From Methylobacterium gregans (GTDB lineage: Bacteria; Pseudomonadota; Alphaproteobacteria; Rhizobiales; Beijerinckiaceae), in NCBI RefSeq assembly GCF_022179245.1, contig NZ_BPQM01000008.1:18267-82266 (forward strand): a stretch of DNA of 64,000 nt, given 5' to 3'. The position numbers and the translations under genes were made by a program. Positions 1 to 7,224 of the stretch are shown here, one piece after another (within the stretch, counting starts at the first letter, position 1; the number at the start of each line of letters is the position of its first letter). Below the pieces are notes generated by a model. The model was not told the DNA's origin. It worked only from the letters and a program-made list of their open reading frames with translations, and did not search any database.

Positions 1-64
1 GGTTGCAAGCAGTCAGAGTGGTCTGCACAGCTGCGGCTCCTCTCTCGCGCACTGGGCAGGGCGC

Positions 65-220
65 ATGAACGCTGACGCGACGCCTGAGAGCCTGATCCAG
101 GCTGTGGCTGCCTTGGCTGCTGAAACTGCCCGCGCCAGCGAACGAAACCGTGAGCTCGAACGCGAACTCTCGGCGAAGCGGACAGGCCGAAATCGGGTGT
201 GCATCGCCAGTACCTGCTGA
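65..220 (+). CDS. Short hypothetical ORF, 51 aa, possibly a remnant
   Basis: An ATG-initiated reading frame of 51 codons rich in Ala, Glu and Arg; residues 8-40 would form one amphipathic helix or coiled coil. It ends in a different-looking tail (residues 41-51), as if an originally longer protein had been cut by a rearrangement. I do not recognise the family. The whole first 800 bases look rearranged, because the next gene downstream is also truncated, so this may be the 5' end of a broken gene rather than a functional small protein. Confidence 0.25.
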   Translation: MNADATPESLIQAVAALAAETARASERNRELERELSAKRTGRNRVCIASTC

Positions 221-439
221 GCGGTTACGCTCCCTTGCTCAGCGGAACAGGGGCAGATCCGCGTCTAGGGCTCCTCTCGATTTTGCGCGCAGGCGCACCC
301 TCAGAGGATCAACCGACGCGCTACGGCGCTGTCGGCACGGTTCGAAGAGTAGGCTTGATGCAACCGATTATCCAGACTCACTAGCGTGGGCTCAAGCTTG
401 GCGGTACGAGAATGCTGGGCAGGCATCCAGGATGGCGGC

Positions 440-766
440 ATGCCGATCCGGCGCGAGCACCGCTTCTTCTACCCGATCAACTGGCCGCAGCTCTCGGCCG
501 CGATCCGCTTCCGACGCGTGGGCGGGCGCTGCGAGGTCTGCCGGCGCCCGCACGGGCAAGCCGTCTGGCATATCGCAGACGGGCGCTGGTGGGACGCTGA
601 GGCAGCTTCCTGGCGCGATGGCGTGGGGCAGATCGTCTGCCTGCCTTTTGGCGCCGAAGACGTCCTCGGAGTGGTGAGGACCACGCGGGTGGTGCAGGTG
701 ACTCCTCACCGGTGTATGCCAAGCGTGGGGGAAATGCTCGTGGGTGTCAGGCGGCTTCCTGACTGA
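440..766 (+). pseudogene. Truncated HNH-endonuclease-like protein
   Basis: The ATG at 440 starts a protein beginning MPIRREHRFFYPINWPQLSA, with a Cys pair (GRCEVC), then RPHG and GRWWDAE. From family knowledge this is a methylobacterial HNH-like protein in which further His/Cys residues and a basic tail follow a TTRVV segment. Here homology stops right after TTRVV (about residue 78, near base 680) and the frame runs on into unrelated sequence to 766. The C-terminal zinc and nuclease residues are therefore missing. The N-terminal match is from memory of the family, so the name is moderately secure; the truncation is clearer. Confidence 0.5.
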
Positions 767-802
767 GGCGACGAACGCCCAACCGATCGGCTGCCTGAGC
801 GA

Positions 803-1036
803 TTACTCGGGGCTGAAGGCGGTCGGTACCGTCCCGAAGTCGGCGGGGTCCCCGAGAACGCGTCGGGCGGACATAATCTTCTGCAATGCCTGCCGGCTCG
901 CACCGCCCAGGCGAGCTTCCTCCTCCATGCGGCGCAGGCGCTCGACCATGAGCGCGACGGCCGCGTCAGACCCTGCGGGTTCTTGGGCCAGGGTACGCAC
1001 CAGCCACGTTGTATCGTCGTCGATGTCCGTGCCCAT
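803..1036 (-). CDS. Hypothetical protein, 77 aa
   Basis: ATG start at 1036 (CAT on the plus strand) and 77 residues. The N-terminus is acidic (three consecutive Asp), followed by a helical Arg/Glu-rich middle (VERLRRMEEEARLGG) and a short C-terminal tail. It has no signal peptide or membrane segment and no recognised domain. It reads like a small soluble alphaproteobacterial protein with normal codon use for this GC-rich genome. No clear ribosome-binding site precedes the ATG. It is isolated between a truncated gene and a degraded stretch, so its expression is uncertain. Confidence 0.5.
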   Translation of the reverse strand: MGTDIDDDTTWLVRTLAQEPAGSDAAVALMVERLRRMEEEARLGGASRQALQKIMSARRVLGDPADFGTVPTAFSPE

Positions 1037-1274
1037 TCACTGCGCCATTCACGGTGCCGCTTGCCGGCTGAGCGGCAGGTAAGCGCTCACCTTGGCAGAT
1101 GCCATCGGGCGCTGCCGCTCGCTGGTGCGGCCAGATGCCCGGCACGGTCGAGGAACCAACCGGGGCGATGGGCGCCCGCCTGCGCGCTCAGGCGGCTACG
1201 CTCAAGGTGTCTCGAAACGAGGTGAACCGGATTAGCGAGGGCGGGAGGTTCCTCGGTCGCAGCGGGCATGCCGT
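1037..1274. other. Gap with a possible decayed chemoreceptor tail
   Basis: No intact gene seen. On the plus strand about 1135-1233 encodes VEEPTGAMGARLRAQAATLK, which resembles the conserved C-terminal helix of methyl-accepting chemotaxis proteins (a VEE segment followed by LRxQAxxL). No other part of a receptor is present. If the match is right, this is only a relic. Confidence 0.2.
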
Positions 1275-2153
1275 CTATGGGGCCGCAAGAGCCTCCTCAA
1301 TGAAATGACCGACCTCCTGCCAGGCCGGGGCGGACGGTGTGACCAAGTCGAAGTGGCCGGCATCCGGGACGTTGACCAACCTTGGCTCGATCGCGGACCT
1401 GCCCCGCAGGGCTCGGGCATAGTCGTAGGCGACCCAGGGCGGCACCAGCCGGTCCAGCACGCCGCTGACCATGACGATCGACCCGGCTGACGGCTTGAGG
1501 GCTGCTGGAGAGACCTCCGCGAGCTTGTCCGCAGGCGCGAGCCGTTCCGCGATGCCGGGTCCGCACAGCACCGGGACGAACCGGGCGAACGTTGCGATGT
1601 CGCCTACGCCGCCCAGGCTGATGACGGCGCGTGGCACGAACCGAGGTGCCCCGTACATGGGGCTCTCGGTCGGAAGCGAGCCGCGCGAGGCCGCCCACAG
1701 CGCGAGATGGCCGCCCGCCGAGTGTCCGGCGAGCACCACCCGCGAGAGATCCAGCCGGTGGGTGGGCGCCTCCTCTGCGAGCCGGTCGAGCGCGGAGGCT
1801 ACGTCCTGGTAGGTGCTGGGATAGCCACCGCCGGCCTCATTGGCGCGGCGGTATCCGATGCTCCACACGGCGATGCCGCGCCGCGTCAGCTCCGGCCCCA
1901 GATGGCGCATCTGCTCGCGACCGGCGGTGGTCGCACTCCAGCAGCCGCCGTGGATGAGGACCGCGACCGGATGCGGGCCGGAACCGTCCGGCAGGAACAC
2001 GTCCACGCCTTGAGCGGGAGCCTCGCCGTACGCGACCTGCAGGGCGGGCTCCGGCCGCGCCAAGTCGCGGAAAGTGGAGAGCTCCACCGGGTCTGCCGAG
2101 GCCGGCTGGGCAGCCAGGACCATTGCCAACACGAGGACGAGGCATCGCTTCAT
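1275..2153 (-). CDS. Secreted alpha/beta hydrolase (esterase/lipase-like)
   Basis: 292 aa. The start at 2153 gives a clean Sec signal peptide (residues 1-20, ending PASA), so the upstream in-frame extension is rejected. The mature part carries the esterase oxyanion motif HGG (68-70), the nucleophile elbow GHSAGG (Ser145), a late Asp in VSGVLDRL and a His in DAGHFD, giving a complete Ser-Asp-His triad. This fits the BD-FAE/Abhydrolase_3 group acting on ester substrates in the periplasm; the substrate cannot be told. It lies about 150 bp downstream of a TetR gene on the same strand and could be transcribed with it. Confidence 0.85.
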   Translation of the reverse strand: MKRCLVLVLAMVLAAQPASADPVELSTFRDLARPEPALQVAYGEAPAQGVDVFLPDGSGPHPVAVLIHGGCWSATTAGREQMRHLGPELTRRGIAVWSIGYRRANEAGGGYPSTYQDVASALDRLAEEAPTHRLDLSRVVLAGHSAGGHLALWAASRGSLPTESPMYGAPRFVPRAVISLGGVGDIATFARFVPVLCGPGIAERLAPADKLAEVSPAALKPSAGSIVMVSGVLDRLVPPWVAYDYARALRGRSAIEPRLVNVPDAGHFDLVTPSAPAWQEVGHFIEEALAAP

Positions 2154-2307
2154 GCCAGCCTCCCGCCGACCGTCGTTGGCCGGCATCGACAGATCGCGTT
2201 CTCGCTTCACCGTAACAGATTGACGCTCAGAGCTCTCCAGGCCGGTGCCCCGGGAACACTTACGACGCAAACGGATCCCGGCGGGTCCATCCGCATGGGG
2301 TCCTAAG

Positions 2308-2919
2308 CTATCGAGAAGGCTTTCCGAACTCGGATGCAAGCCCGTCGAACGCAGCGTGCAGGAAGGAATCCACCGGCCGATCTCCACCCGCCTGTATCCA
2401 CGCCTCAATTGCCAGACGCATGGCGCCGAGCGAGGCCATCGCGACGAGTCGTAGGGTCGCGCCACGGTCAGGATCCGGCCATCGCTCCATAAGCGTCGCA
2501 TACAAAGCCTGCTCATGCAGGCCATAGGTCGCCTGCTTACGCGCCTTGAGAGTTTCGCTGGACCTCAGAACTCGGTCGATGCTGATGAATTCCTGGGTCC
2601 GAAAGCCAACGGATAGCATCAGCATGGCATCGCGGACCACTTCCACCGGTACCTTTCCGGCAGGCTGTGCTAGGACAGCCTTGCGAAGGGATGCGCTGAA
2701 CCCCCGCAACTGCCAATCCAGAAGGATCTCCTCCTTCGACTTGAAGTAGTGGAAGAAAGTCCGACGTGAAATTCCGGCGCCCTCGGCGATGGCGTCGAGG
2801 GTCGTCGCCTCATAGCCGTTCCGGCTGAAGAGCCTCAGGCCAGTTTCCGCGATCCGCTCCAGCGTTTCCTGGCGCTTACGCGCACGCAGGCCACTCGGCT
2901 TCGATGACACGATGTCCAT
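2308..2919 (-). CDS. TetR/AcrR-family transcriptional regulator
   Basis: 203 aa, typical TetR length. The N-terminal HTH is clear: residues 19-64 contain RIAETGLRLFSRNGYEATT, then LDAIAEGAGISRRTFFHYFKS. The C-terminal ligand-binding part is divergent. The start at 2919 (ATG) was chosen because the family begins a few residues before the basic RKRQETLE segment. It is transcribed away from a short-chain dehydrogenase, with 102 bp between the two starts and an imperfect palindrome in that gap. The classic arrangement suggests autoregulation plus control of the dehydrogenase, probably as a repressor relieved by a small molecule. Confidence 0.9.
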   Translation of the reverse strand: MDIVSSKPSGLRARKRQETLERIAETGLRLFSRNGYEATTLDAIAEGAGISRRTFFHYFKSKEEILLDWQLRGFSASLRKAVLAQPAGKVPVEVVRDAMLMLSVGFRTQEFISIDRVLRSSETLKARKQATYGLHEQALYATLMERWPDPDRGATLRLVAMASLGAMRLAIEAWIQAGGDRPVDSFLHAAFDGLASEFGKPSR

Positions 2920-2957
2920 GCCCGCGTTCTGGCATGCGATTCCGCACATACAAAGCT

Positions 2958-2991
2958 GCACTCGGTGCGAGAATATTTTTGCATCGAGTGC
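2958..2991. promoter_or_regulatory. 34-bp imperfect palindrome, candidate TetR operator
   Basis: GCACTCGGTGC (2958-2968) and GCATCGAGTGC (2981-2991) are inverted repeats matching at 10 of 11 positions, separated by a 12-nt AT-rich spacer GAGAATATTTTT. It lies between the divergent TetR and dehydrogenase starts (39 and 31 bp from them), where the promoters must be. Sequence symmetry and placement are seen; binding by the adjacent regulator is inferred. Confidence 0.5.
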
Positions 2992-3021
2992 GATTCGGCC
3001 TTGGGCAAGGGGAAAACCCAG

Positions 3022-3936
3022 ATGTCTGACTGGGCGTTGAAGGACCTGCCGTCCCAGTCGGAACGGGTTGCTATCGTGACCGGGACAGGGGGCCTCGGGT
3101 TCGAGGATGCGCTCGCACTGACGCAGGCGGGAGCTGAGGTCATCGTCGCCGGGCGAAACCCGGCTAGGGGTGCACAAGCCATCGCGGCGATACGGCAAAA
3201 GTCGCCGGACGGCAGGGTCCGCTTCGAGATTCTCGACCTGGCAAGCCTTGCTTCGATTGCCGCCTTCGCCGAGCGCATGGTGGGCGACCTAAAGGGCGTC
3301 GATCTGCTGATCAACAATGCCGCGGTGATGAACCCGCCGACGCGCAAGACCTCAAGCGATGGTTACGAGTTGCAGTTCGCAACGAACTACCTCGGACACT
3401 TCGCGCTCACCGCCCACCTGCTACCTTTACTGCGGCGGGGGCGCGAGCCCCGCGTGGTCACGCTGTCGAGCGTGGCGGCACGGAGCGGCCGCATCGACTT
3501 CGACGACCTGCAGGCGGAGCGCGCTTATCGCCCGATGGCGGCCTACAGCCAGTCAAAGCTCGCGTGCCTGATGTTCGCGCTCGAACTGCAGCGGCGCAGC
3601 GACGCGAACGGCTGGGGGATAACCAGCCTTGCCGCGCATCCCGGGATCTCGCGGACGGACTTGTTGCCGAACGGCTCAGGTCGCCGGAGCTTCGCCGGCA
3701 TCATGCGGACCTACCTGTGGTTTTTGTTCCAGCCGGCGGCGCAGGGAGCCCTGCCGACCCTGTATGCCGCGTCATCGCCGCTCGCGTCGGGCGGGGGATA
3801 CTATGGCCCGACGCGACTGGGCGAGACCCGCGGCGCGCCCGGCCCTGCCGCCATTCCGGCCCAAGCCCGGGACGAGGCCATTGCGGCTCGGTTGTGGACC
3901 GAGGCCGAACGGTTGTCCGGCGCGGCTTTCCAATAG
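3022..3936 (+). CDS. Short-chain dehydrogenase/reductase (retinol-dehydrogenase-like)
   Basis: 304 aa from the ATG at 3022; an in-frame extension to 2965 would run through the palindrome and is rejected. It has the SDR landmarks in order: nucleotide-binding TGTGGLG near the N-terminus, LINNAAV, NYLGHFALT, the catalytic Ser in TLSSVAARSG, and the YSQSK catalytic Tyr/Lys. The layout resembles the RDH11-14/WW-oxidoreductase-type SDRs, which use NADP(H). The glycine motif is one residue shorter than the usual TGxxxGxG. It is divergent from the TetR gene and is probably its target. The substrate is unknown, possibly an aldehyde or lipophilic alcohol. Confidence 0.9.
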   Translation: MSDWALKDLPSQSERVAIVTGTGGLGFEDALALTQAGAEVIVAGRNPARGAQAIAAIRQKSPDGRVRFEILDLASLASIAAFAERMVGDLKGVDLLINNAAVMNPPTRKTSSDGYELQFATNYLGHFALTAHLLPLLRRGREPRVVTLSSVAARSGRIDFDDLQAERAYRPMAAYSQSKLACLMFALELQRRSDANGWGITSLAAHPGISRTDLLPNGSGRRSFAGIMRTYLWFLFQPAAQGALPTLYAASSPLASGGGYYGPTRLGETRGAPGPAAIPAQARDEAIAARLWTEAERLSGAAFQ

Positions 3937-3994
3937 GTCCCGGTCATTGGGCGAGCCCTCCCAATCAAACGTCGACCAGTACAGGAGCCGCCGG

Positions 3995-4465
3995 ATGCCG
4001 GGATCGAGATGGTGGCTGCCATGGGCCGCGATCCTGGCTGGGCTGTTAGTGGGACTGCCGACGGGGCCGGCCTCCGCTCAGACGTCCTCGGCGCAGGACA
4101 TCCTCGGCGTGTGGGCCGAGGACGACGGCCAGCTCAAGTTCGAAGTCCATGAGGTGGACAAGACCTACGAGGCCCGCATCATCCATAGCGCACGCGTCAT
4201 GGAAGCTGACGGCAGGACCTTCCGGGCCGATACCCTGAACCCGGATCCGGCCCTGCGTGGCCGCAACCTGCGAGGCACGGTCATCCTGTCCGGCCTGAGA
4301 TGGGATCAGGAAGGCCGGTACTGGGAAGGAGGGAGCCTCTACGACGGCTCGTCCGGTCGTACCTACTCGGCATATGTCTCGCTGGTAAACGGGCACAGGG
4401 AGTTGCGCGGGTACCTCGGTATCCCGCTTCTCGGCCAACCGATCATCCTGCGCCGGGCACGGTAG
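3995..4465 (+). CDS. DUF2147 family secreted protein
   Basis: 156 aa from the ATG at 3995, preceded by an AGGAG-like site. Residues 1-29 are a signal peptide (PTGPASA cleavage region). The mature part begins with DILGVWAEDDGQLKFEV, typical of DUF2147 proteins, in which a small beta-barrel-like domain follows a GxWxxxDG opening; it closes with RGYLGIPLLGQPIILRRA. It is probably periplasmic; the function of the family is not established. It lies 58 bp after the dehydrogenase on the same strand and may share its transcript. Confidence 0.85.
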   Translation: MPGSRWWLPWAAILAGLLVGLPTGPASAQTSSAQDILGVWAEDDGQLKFEVHEVDKTYEARIIHSARVMEADGRTFRADTLNPDPALRGRNLRGTVILSGLRWDQEGRYWEGGSLYDGSSGRTYSAYVSLVNGHRELRGYLGIPLLGQPIILRRAR

Positions 4466-4543
4466 GACGCCTCGACGAACCCGATCCCGACGATCCCATG
4501 CACATGGCCGTGTCCCGGCCATCCCAGATCGCCTCCCACTCGG

Positions 4544-5644
4544 ATGGAAACGATGACGAACGGCTCGCTCACGTTCTGGATCGTCATCGCCGCCGCCAGC
4601 GCCGCGTTCGGCGCCCTGTATGGTATCTTGTTCCACGAGGGGCCGGCCGTGCTCGGCGTGACGTACGGCACGTGCATCGGCGTCCTTGCCATCGCCTACG
4701 AGCGCGGTGCCCTGTTCCCCCGGTACACGACCTGCCTGCGGCGACTACCCTCCCTGGCGTACTTCGCAGCGGCGGAGATCAGCCTGCTTCTCGTGATCGT
4801 CGTAGGAATGTCGGCGACGGGCCTCGCGGTCCGAGCCCTGGGGCTGACGGCCAAGAGCCTGGCCGAGCTCGTGACACCCCGGCCCCAGGCCGTGCTCTAC
4901 GCGATGGCGGTGTCGGCCCTCCTCATCGGCGTGCTGCGCGTGCGTGACCTGATCGGAAGCAGGACGTTCACCAACCTGATCCTCGGACGCTATCACCGCC
5001 CACGAAGCGAGGAGCGCATCTTCCTGTTCCTCGACCTCGTCGGTTCGACCACCTATGCGGAGAAGCACGGGGATTTCGCGGCGCAGGAACTTCTGAAAGA
5101 CGTCTTCGAGACGATTGCCGAACCGATTCGCCGGCACCGCGGTCAGATCGACGATTACATTGGCGATCAGGTGATCATTTCATGGCCGCTGATGCAGGGC
5201 GTCGAGCGGGCGAGGTGCATCGACTGCGTCTTCGCGATCCGAAAAACGCTCCGCGATGACCGTGACCGATGGACAAGAAGGTTCGGACTTGTCCCGGAAC
5301 TTCGCGCGGCTCTCCATGGCGGCAGTGTCGTCACGGCCGAGATAGGCGTCGACCGGCACAAGATCGCCTACTTCGGCGACGTCATGAACGCGACCGCCCG
5401 ATTGGAAGGCCTGTGCAGGGAGACGAAGCGGTCCGTGCTCGTTTCGGAAGCCGTCCTTTCCAGAATCCCCGTGCTCCCGGACGGCATCGAAGCGGAAGCC
5501 TTGGGACAATATGCCCTGAGGGGGCGCAGCGGGGAGATGGTCGTGCATGCGCTCGCCGAACGGCGGAGGCTCGCGGTCGTCGGCGAGGTTGTCGGCCGCC
5601 CTCTTCCGGGACGCGGAGCAGACGCTTTCCATCGCTTGTCATGA
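4544..5644 (+). CDS. Membrane class III adenylate/guanylate cyclase
   Basis: 366 aa. The N-terminal half holds four hydrophobic segments (about 11-30, 37-52, 75-100 and 116-132). The cyclase catalytic domain follows from about 157: FLDLVGST with metal-binding Asp164, IGDQVIISW with Asp208, and FGDVMNATARLEG (278-290) containing the Asn282/Arg286 transition-state pair. All metal and catalytic positions are kept, so activity is expected. It makes cAMP (or less likely cGMP) on the cytoplasmic face. A second possible ATG lies three codons in. It follows the DUF2147 gene by 78 bp. No cAMP receptor protein gene is nearby. Confidence 0.9.
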   Translation: METMTNGSLTFWIVIAAASAAFGALYGILFHEGPAVLGVTYGTCIGVLAIAYERGALFPRYTTCLRRLPSLAYFAAAEISLLLVIVVGMSATGLAVRALGLTAKSLAELVTPRPQAVLYAMAVSALLIGVLRVRDLIGSRTFTNLILGRYHRPRSEERIFLFLDLVGSTTYAEKHGDFAAQELLKDVFETIAEPIRRHRGQIDDYIGDQVIISWPLMQGVERARCIDCVFAIRKTLRDDRDRWTRRFGLVPELRAALHGGSVVTAEIGVDRHKIAYFGDVMNATARLEGLCRETKRSVLVSEAVLSRIPVLPDGIEAEALGQYALRGRSGEMVVHALAERRRLAVVGEVVGRPLPGRGADAFHRLS

Positions 5645-5768
5645 GCGAGGCATGGCGTCGGCGCTTCCGGATGGCGGCCAAACACCCATCGACGTCCGTA
5701 TAGGTGCCAAACACGAGCCGCCAGGGTCCATCCCGATCAACCTGCCCATCAATCGTCGCGAGACCTTC

Positions 5769-6842
5769 ATGAACACCATTGCCGATGTCGCGAAACGTTC
5801 AGGCGCTCTCCCGGAGCCGAGCTCCCGCGGCCTCAGCCGCCGCCGCTTCGGCGCGATGGCCCTGGCGGCGAGTGCTGGAGCCTGGCTCGCGCCCCTTCCG
5901 GCAGGGGCCCTGCCTTCGTCCGCCGAGGCACGGTTCATCGACTTCGAATGGGTCGACCCCTCGCGTCAGCGCGCGGTGCCGGCGCGGCTCTACTGGCCTG
6001 CCACCTCCGACATAAAGGGACCGATCCCGTTGATCGTCTTTTCCCATGGGCTCGGCGGCACGCGAAAAGGCTACAGCTATCTCGGCGAGGGATGGTCGGC
6101 TCGCGGGACCGCCAGCCTGCATATCCAGCATGTCGGCAGCGACCAGACTCTTTGGGAGGGTAACCCGCTCCTGCTTCTCGACCGCCTCGACGGCGCGGCG
6201 GACGAGCGCGAGGCCATCGAGCGGACCCGGGACGTGAGTTTCGGCCTCGACCGACTGCTCAACCGTGACAATCCCTTCCATGCCGCCATCGACCGGAAAC
6301 GCATCGTCGCGGCCGGCCACTCCTACGGGGCGAACACCACCCTGATCCTCACCGGCGCCCAAGTGATCCGGGACGGGAAACCCGTCGGGCACAGGGACCC
6401 GCGCTTCACGGCGAGCATCGTCATATCGGCACCGCCCTTCTACGGCGAGGCCGATCTCGCCGCGGTCCTTGCCTCGGTGAATGTCCCCACCCTCCACGTG
6501 ACCACGACGGAGGACACGATCCGCATACCCGGCCGCTATTCCCCGGTGCAGGACCGCGTCGATGTCTTCAACGCCGTTCCCACGGCGCAAAAGGCCCTCG
6601 TCGTGTTCCAGGGTGGTTCGCACAGCGTCTTCACCGACCGCTCCCTCCGGAACGGCGGGCCGCTGAACCCCTTGGTCAAGCGTGCGACGGCGGAGGCGGG
6701 CTTGGCGTTCCTCGACCTCGTCCACCGCTCCGATCCGGTTCCGATGGAGAATTGGAGCGCGACGTGGAAGCCGATCCTGGCCGCGGCACCAGTGCTTTTC
6801 CCGGTGCTGCCGAGGCAGGTGGACCGCAGACGGCGCACCTGA
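5769..6842 (+). CDS. Tat-exported alpha/beta hydrolase (dienelactone/PAF-acetylhydrolase-like)
   Basis: 357 aa. The ATG at 5769 is chosen because it leads directly to a twin-arginine-like signal: SRRRFGAM (23-30) followed by a hydrophobic stretch to about residue 47. The fold is shown by FSHGLGG (oxyanion loop, 91-97), the elbow AAGHSYGAN with Ser185, and a late GGSHSVF with the likely catalytic His near 285. It resembles chlorophyllase/PAF-acetylhydrolase-type secreted serine esterases. It follows the cyclase gene by 124 bp on the same strand and is the last gene of the plus-strand block before the convergent fdh1 operon. The substrate is unknown. Confidence 0.85.
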   Translation: MNTIADVAKRSGALPEPSSRGLSRRRFGAMALAASAGAWLAPLPAGALPSSAEARFIDFEWVDPSRQRAVPARLYWPATSDIKGPIPLIVFSHGLGGTRKGYSYLGEGWSARGTASLHIQHVGSDQTLWEGNPLLLLDRLDGAADEREAIERTRDVSFGLDRLLNRDNPFHAAIDRKRIVAAGHSYGANTTLILTGAQVIRDGKPVGHRDPRFTASIVISAPPFYGEADLAAVLASVNVPTLHVTTTEDTIRIPGRYSPVQDRVDVFNAVPTAQKALVVFQGGSHSVFTDRSLRNGGPLNPLVKRATAEAGLAFLDLVHRSDPVPMENWSATWKPILAAAPVLFPVLPRQVDRRRRT

Positions 6843-7224
6843 TGCCCGCACTCGCATCACCGCGCGACGGGATCGCCTGAGCGATCTGTCCCGCGGCTCG
6901 AAAAGCTAAGGCAGAGACCGGTTCGAGGATTTTGTGGCCGCCGGGACTTGCCACTCCATGCCAATGGCAGCTTTCGGAGGTTAAGCGGCCATTCCGAGGG
7001 CTCTGTTTGAAAGGCCGCTTATGGCGCGAAGCCGAACAAGCGGTGTGCAAACTCGTCACCCCATGCGGACCTTCGGCGAAGGCAGCTCGAATGTCCGCAC
7101 GGGATCACAGACTCGTTGGCTGCAGTCGGTGAACCGAGGCCTCGTCCAACTTCGCAGTGTCAAATGGCAGGGCCTGGCGGCACTTTCAGTGCGCGCCGCC
7201 AGAAGAGGGGAGCCTAGCTAGCGT
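6843..7224. other. Convergent intergenic region with a hairpin-capable repeat
   Basis: No gene seen between the converging hydrolase and fdh1A. AAGCGGCC (6983-6990) and GGCCGCTT (7013-7020) are perfect 8-bp inverted repeats with a 22-nt loop. They could form a weak bidirectional terminator, but there is no T-run. Confidence 0.3.

Noticed and set aside
2965..3021. Upstream-extended start for the short-chain dehydrogenase
   Set aside because: It would translate the palindrome and encode a Cys-rich leader not found in SDRs; the ATG at 3022 fits the family N-terminus.
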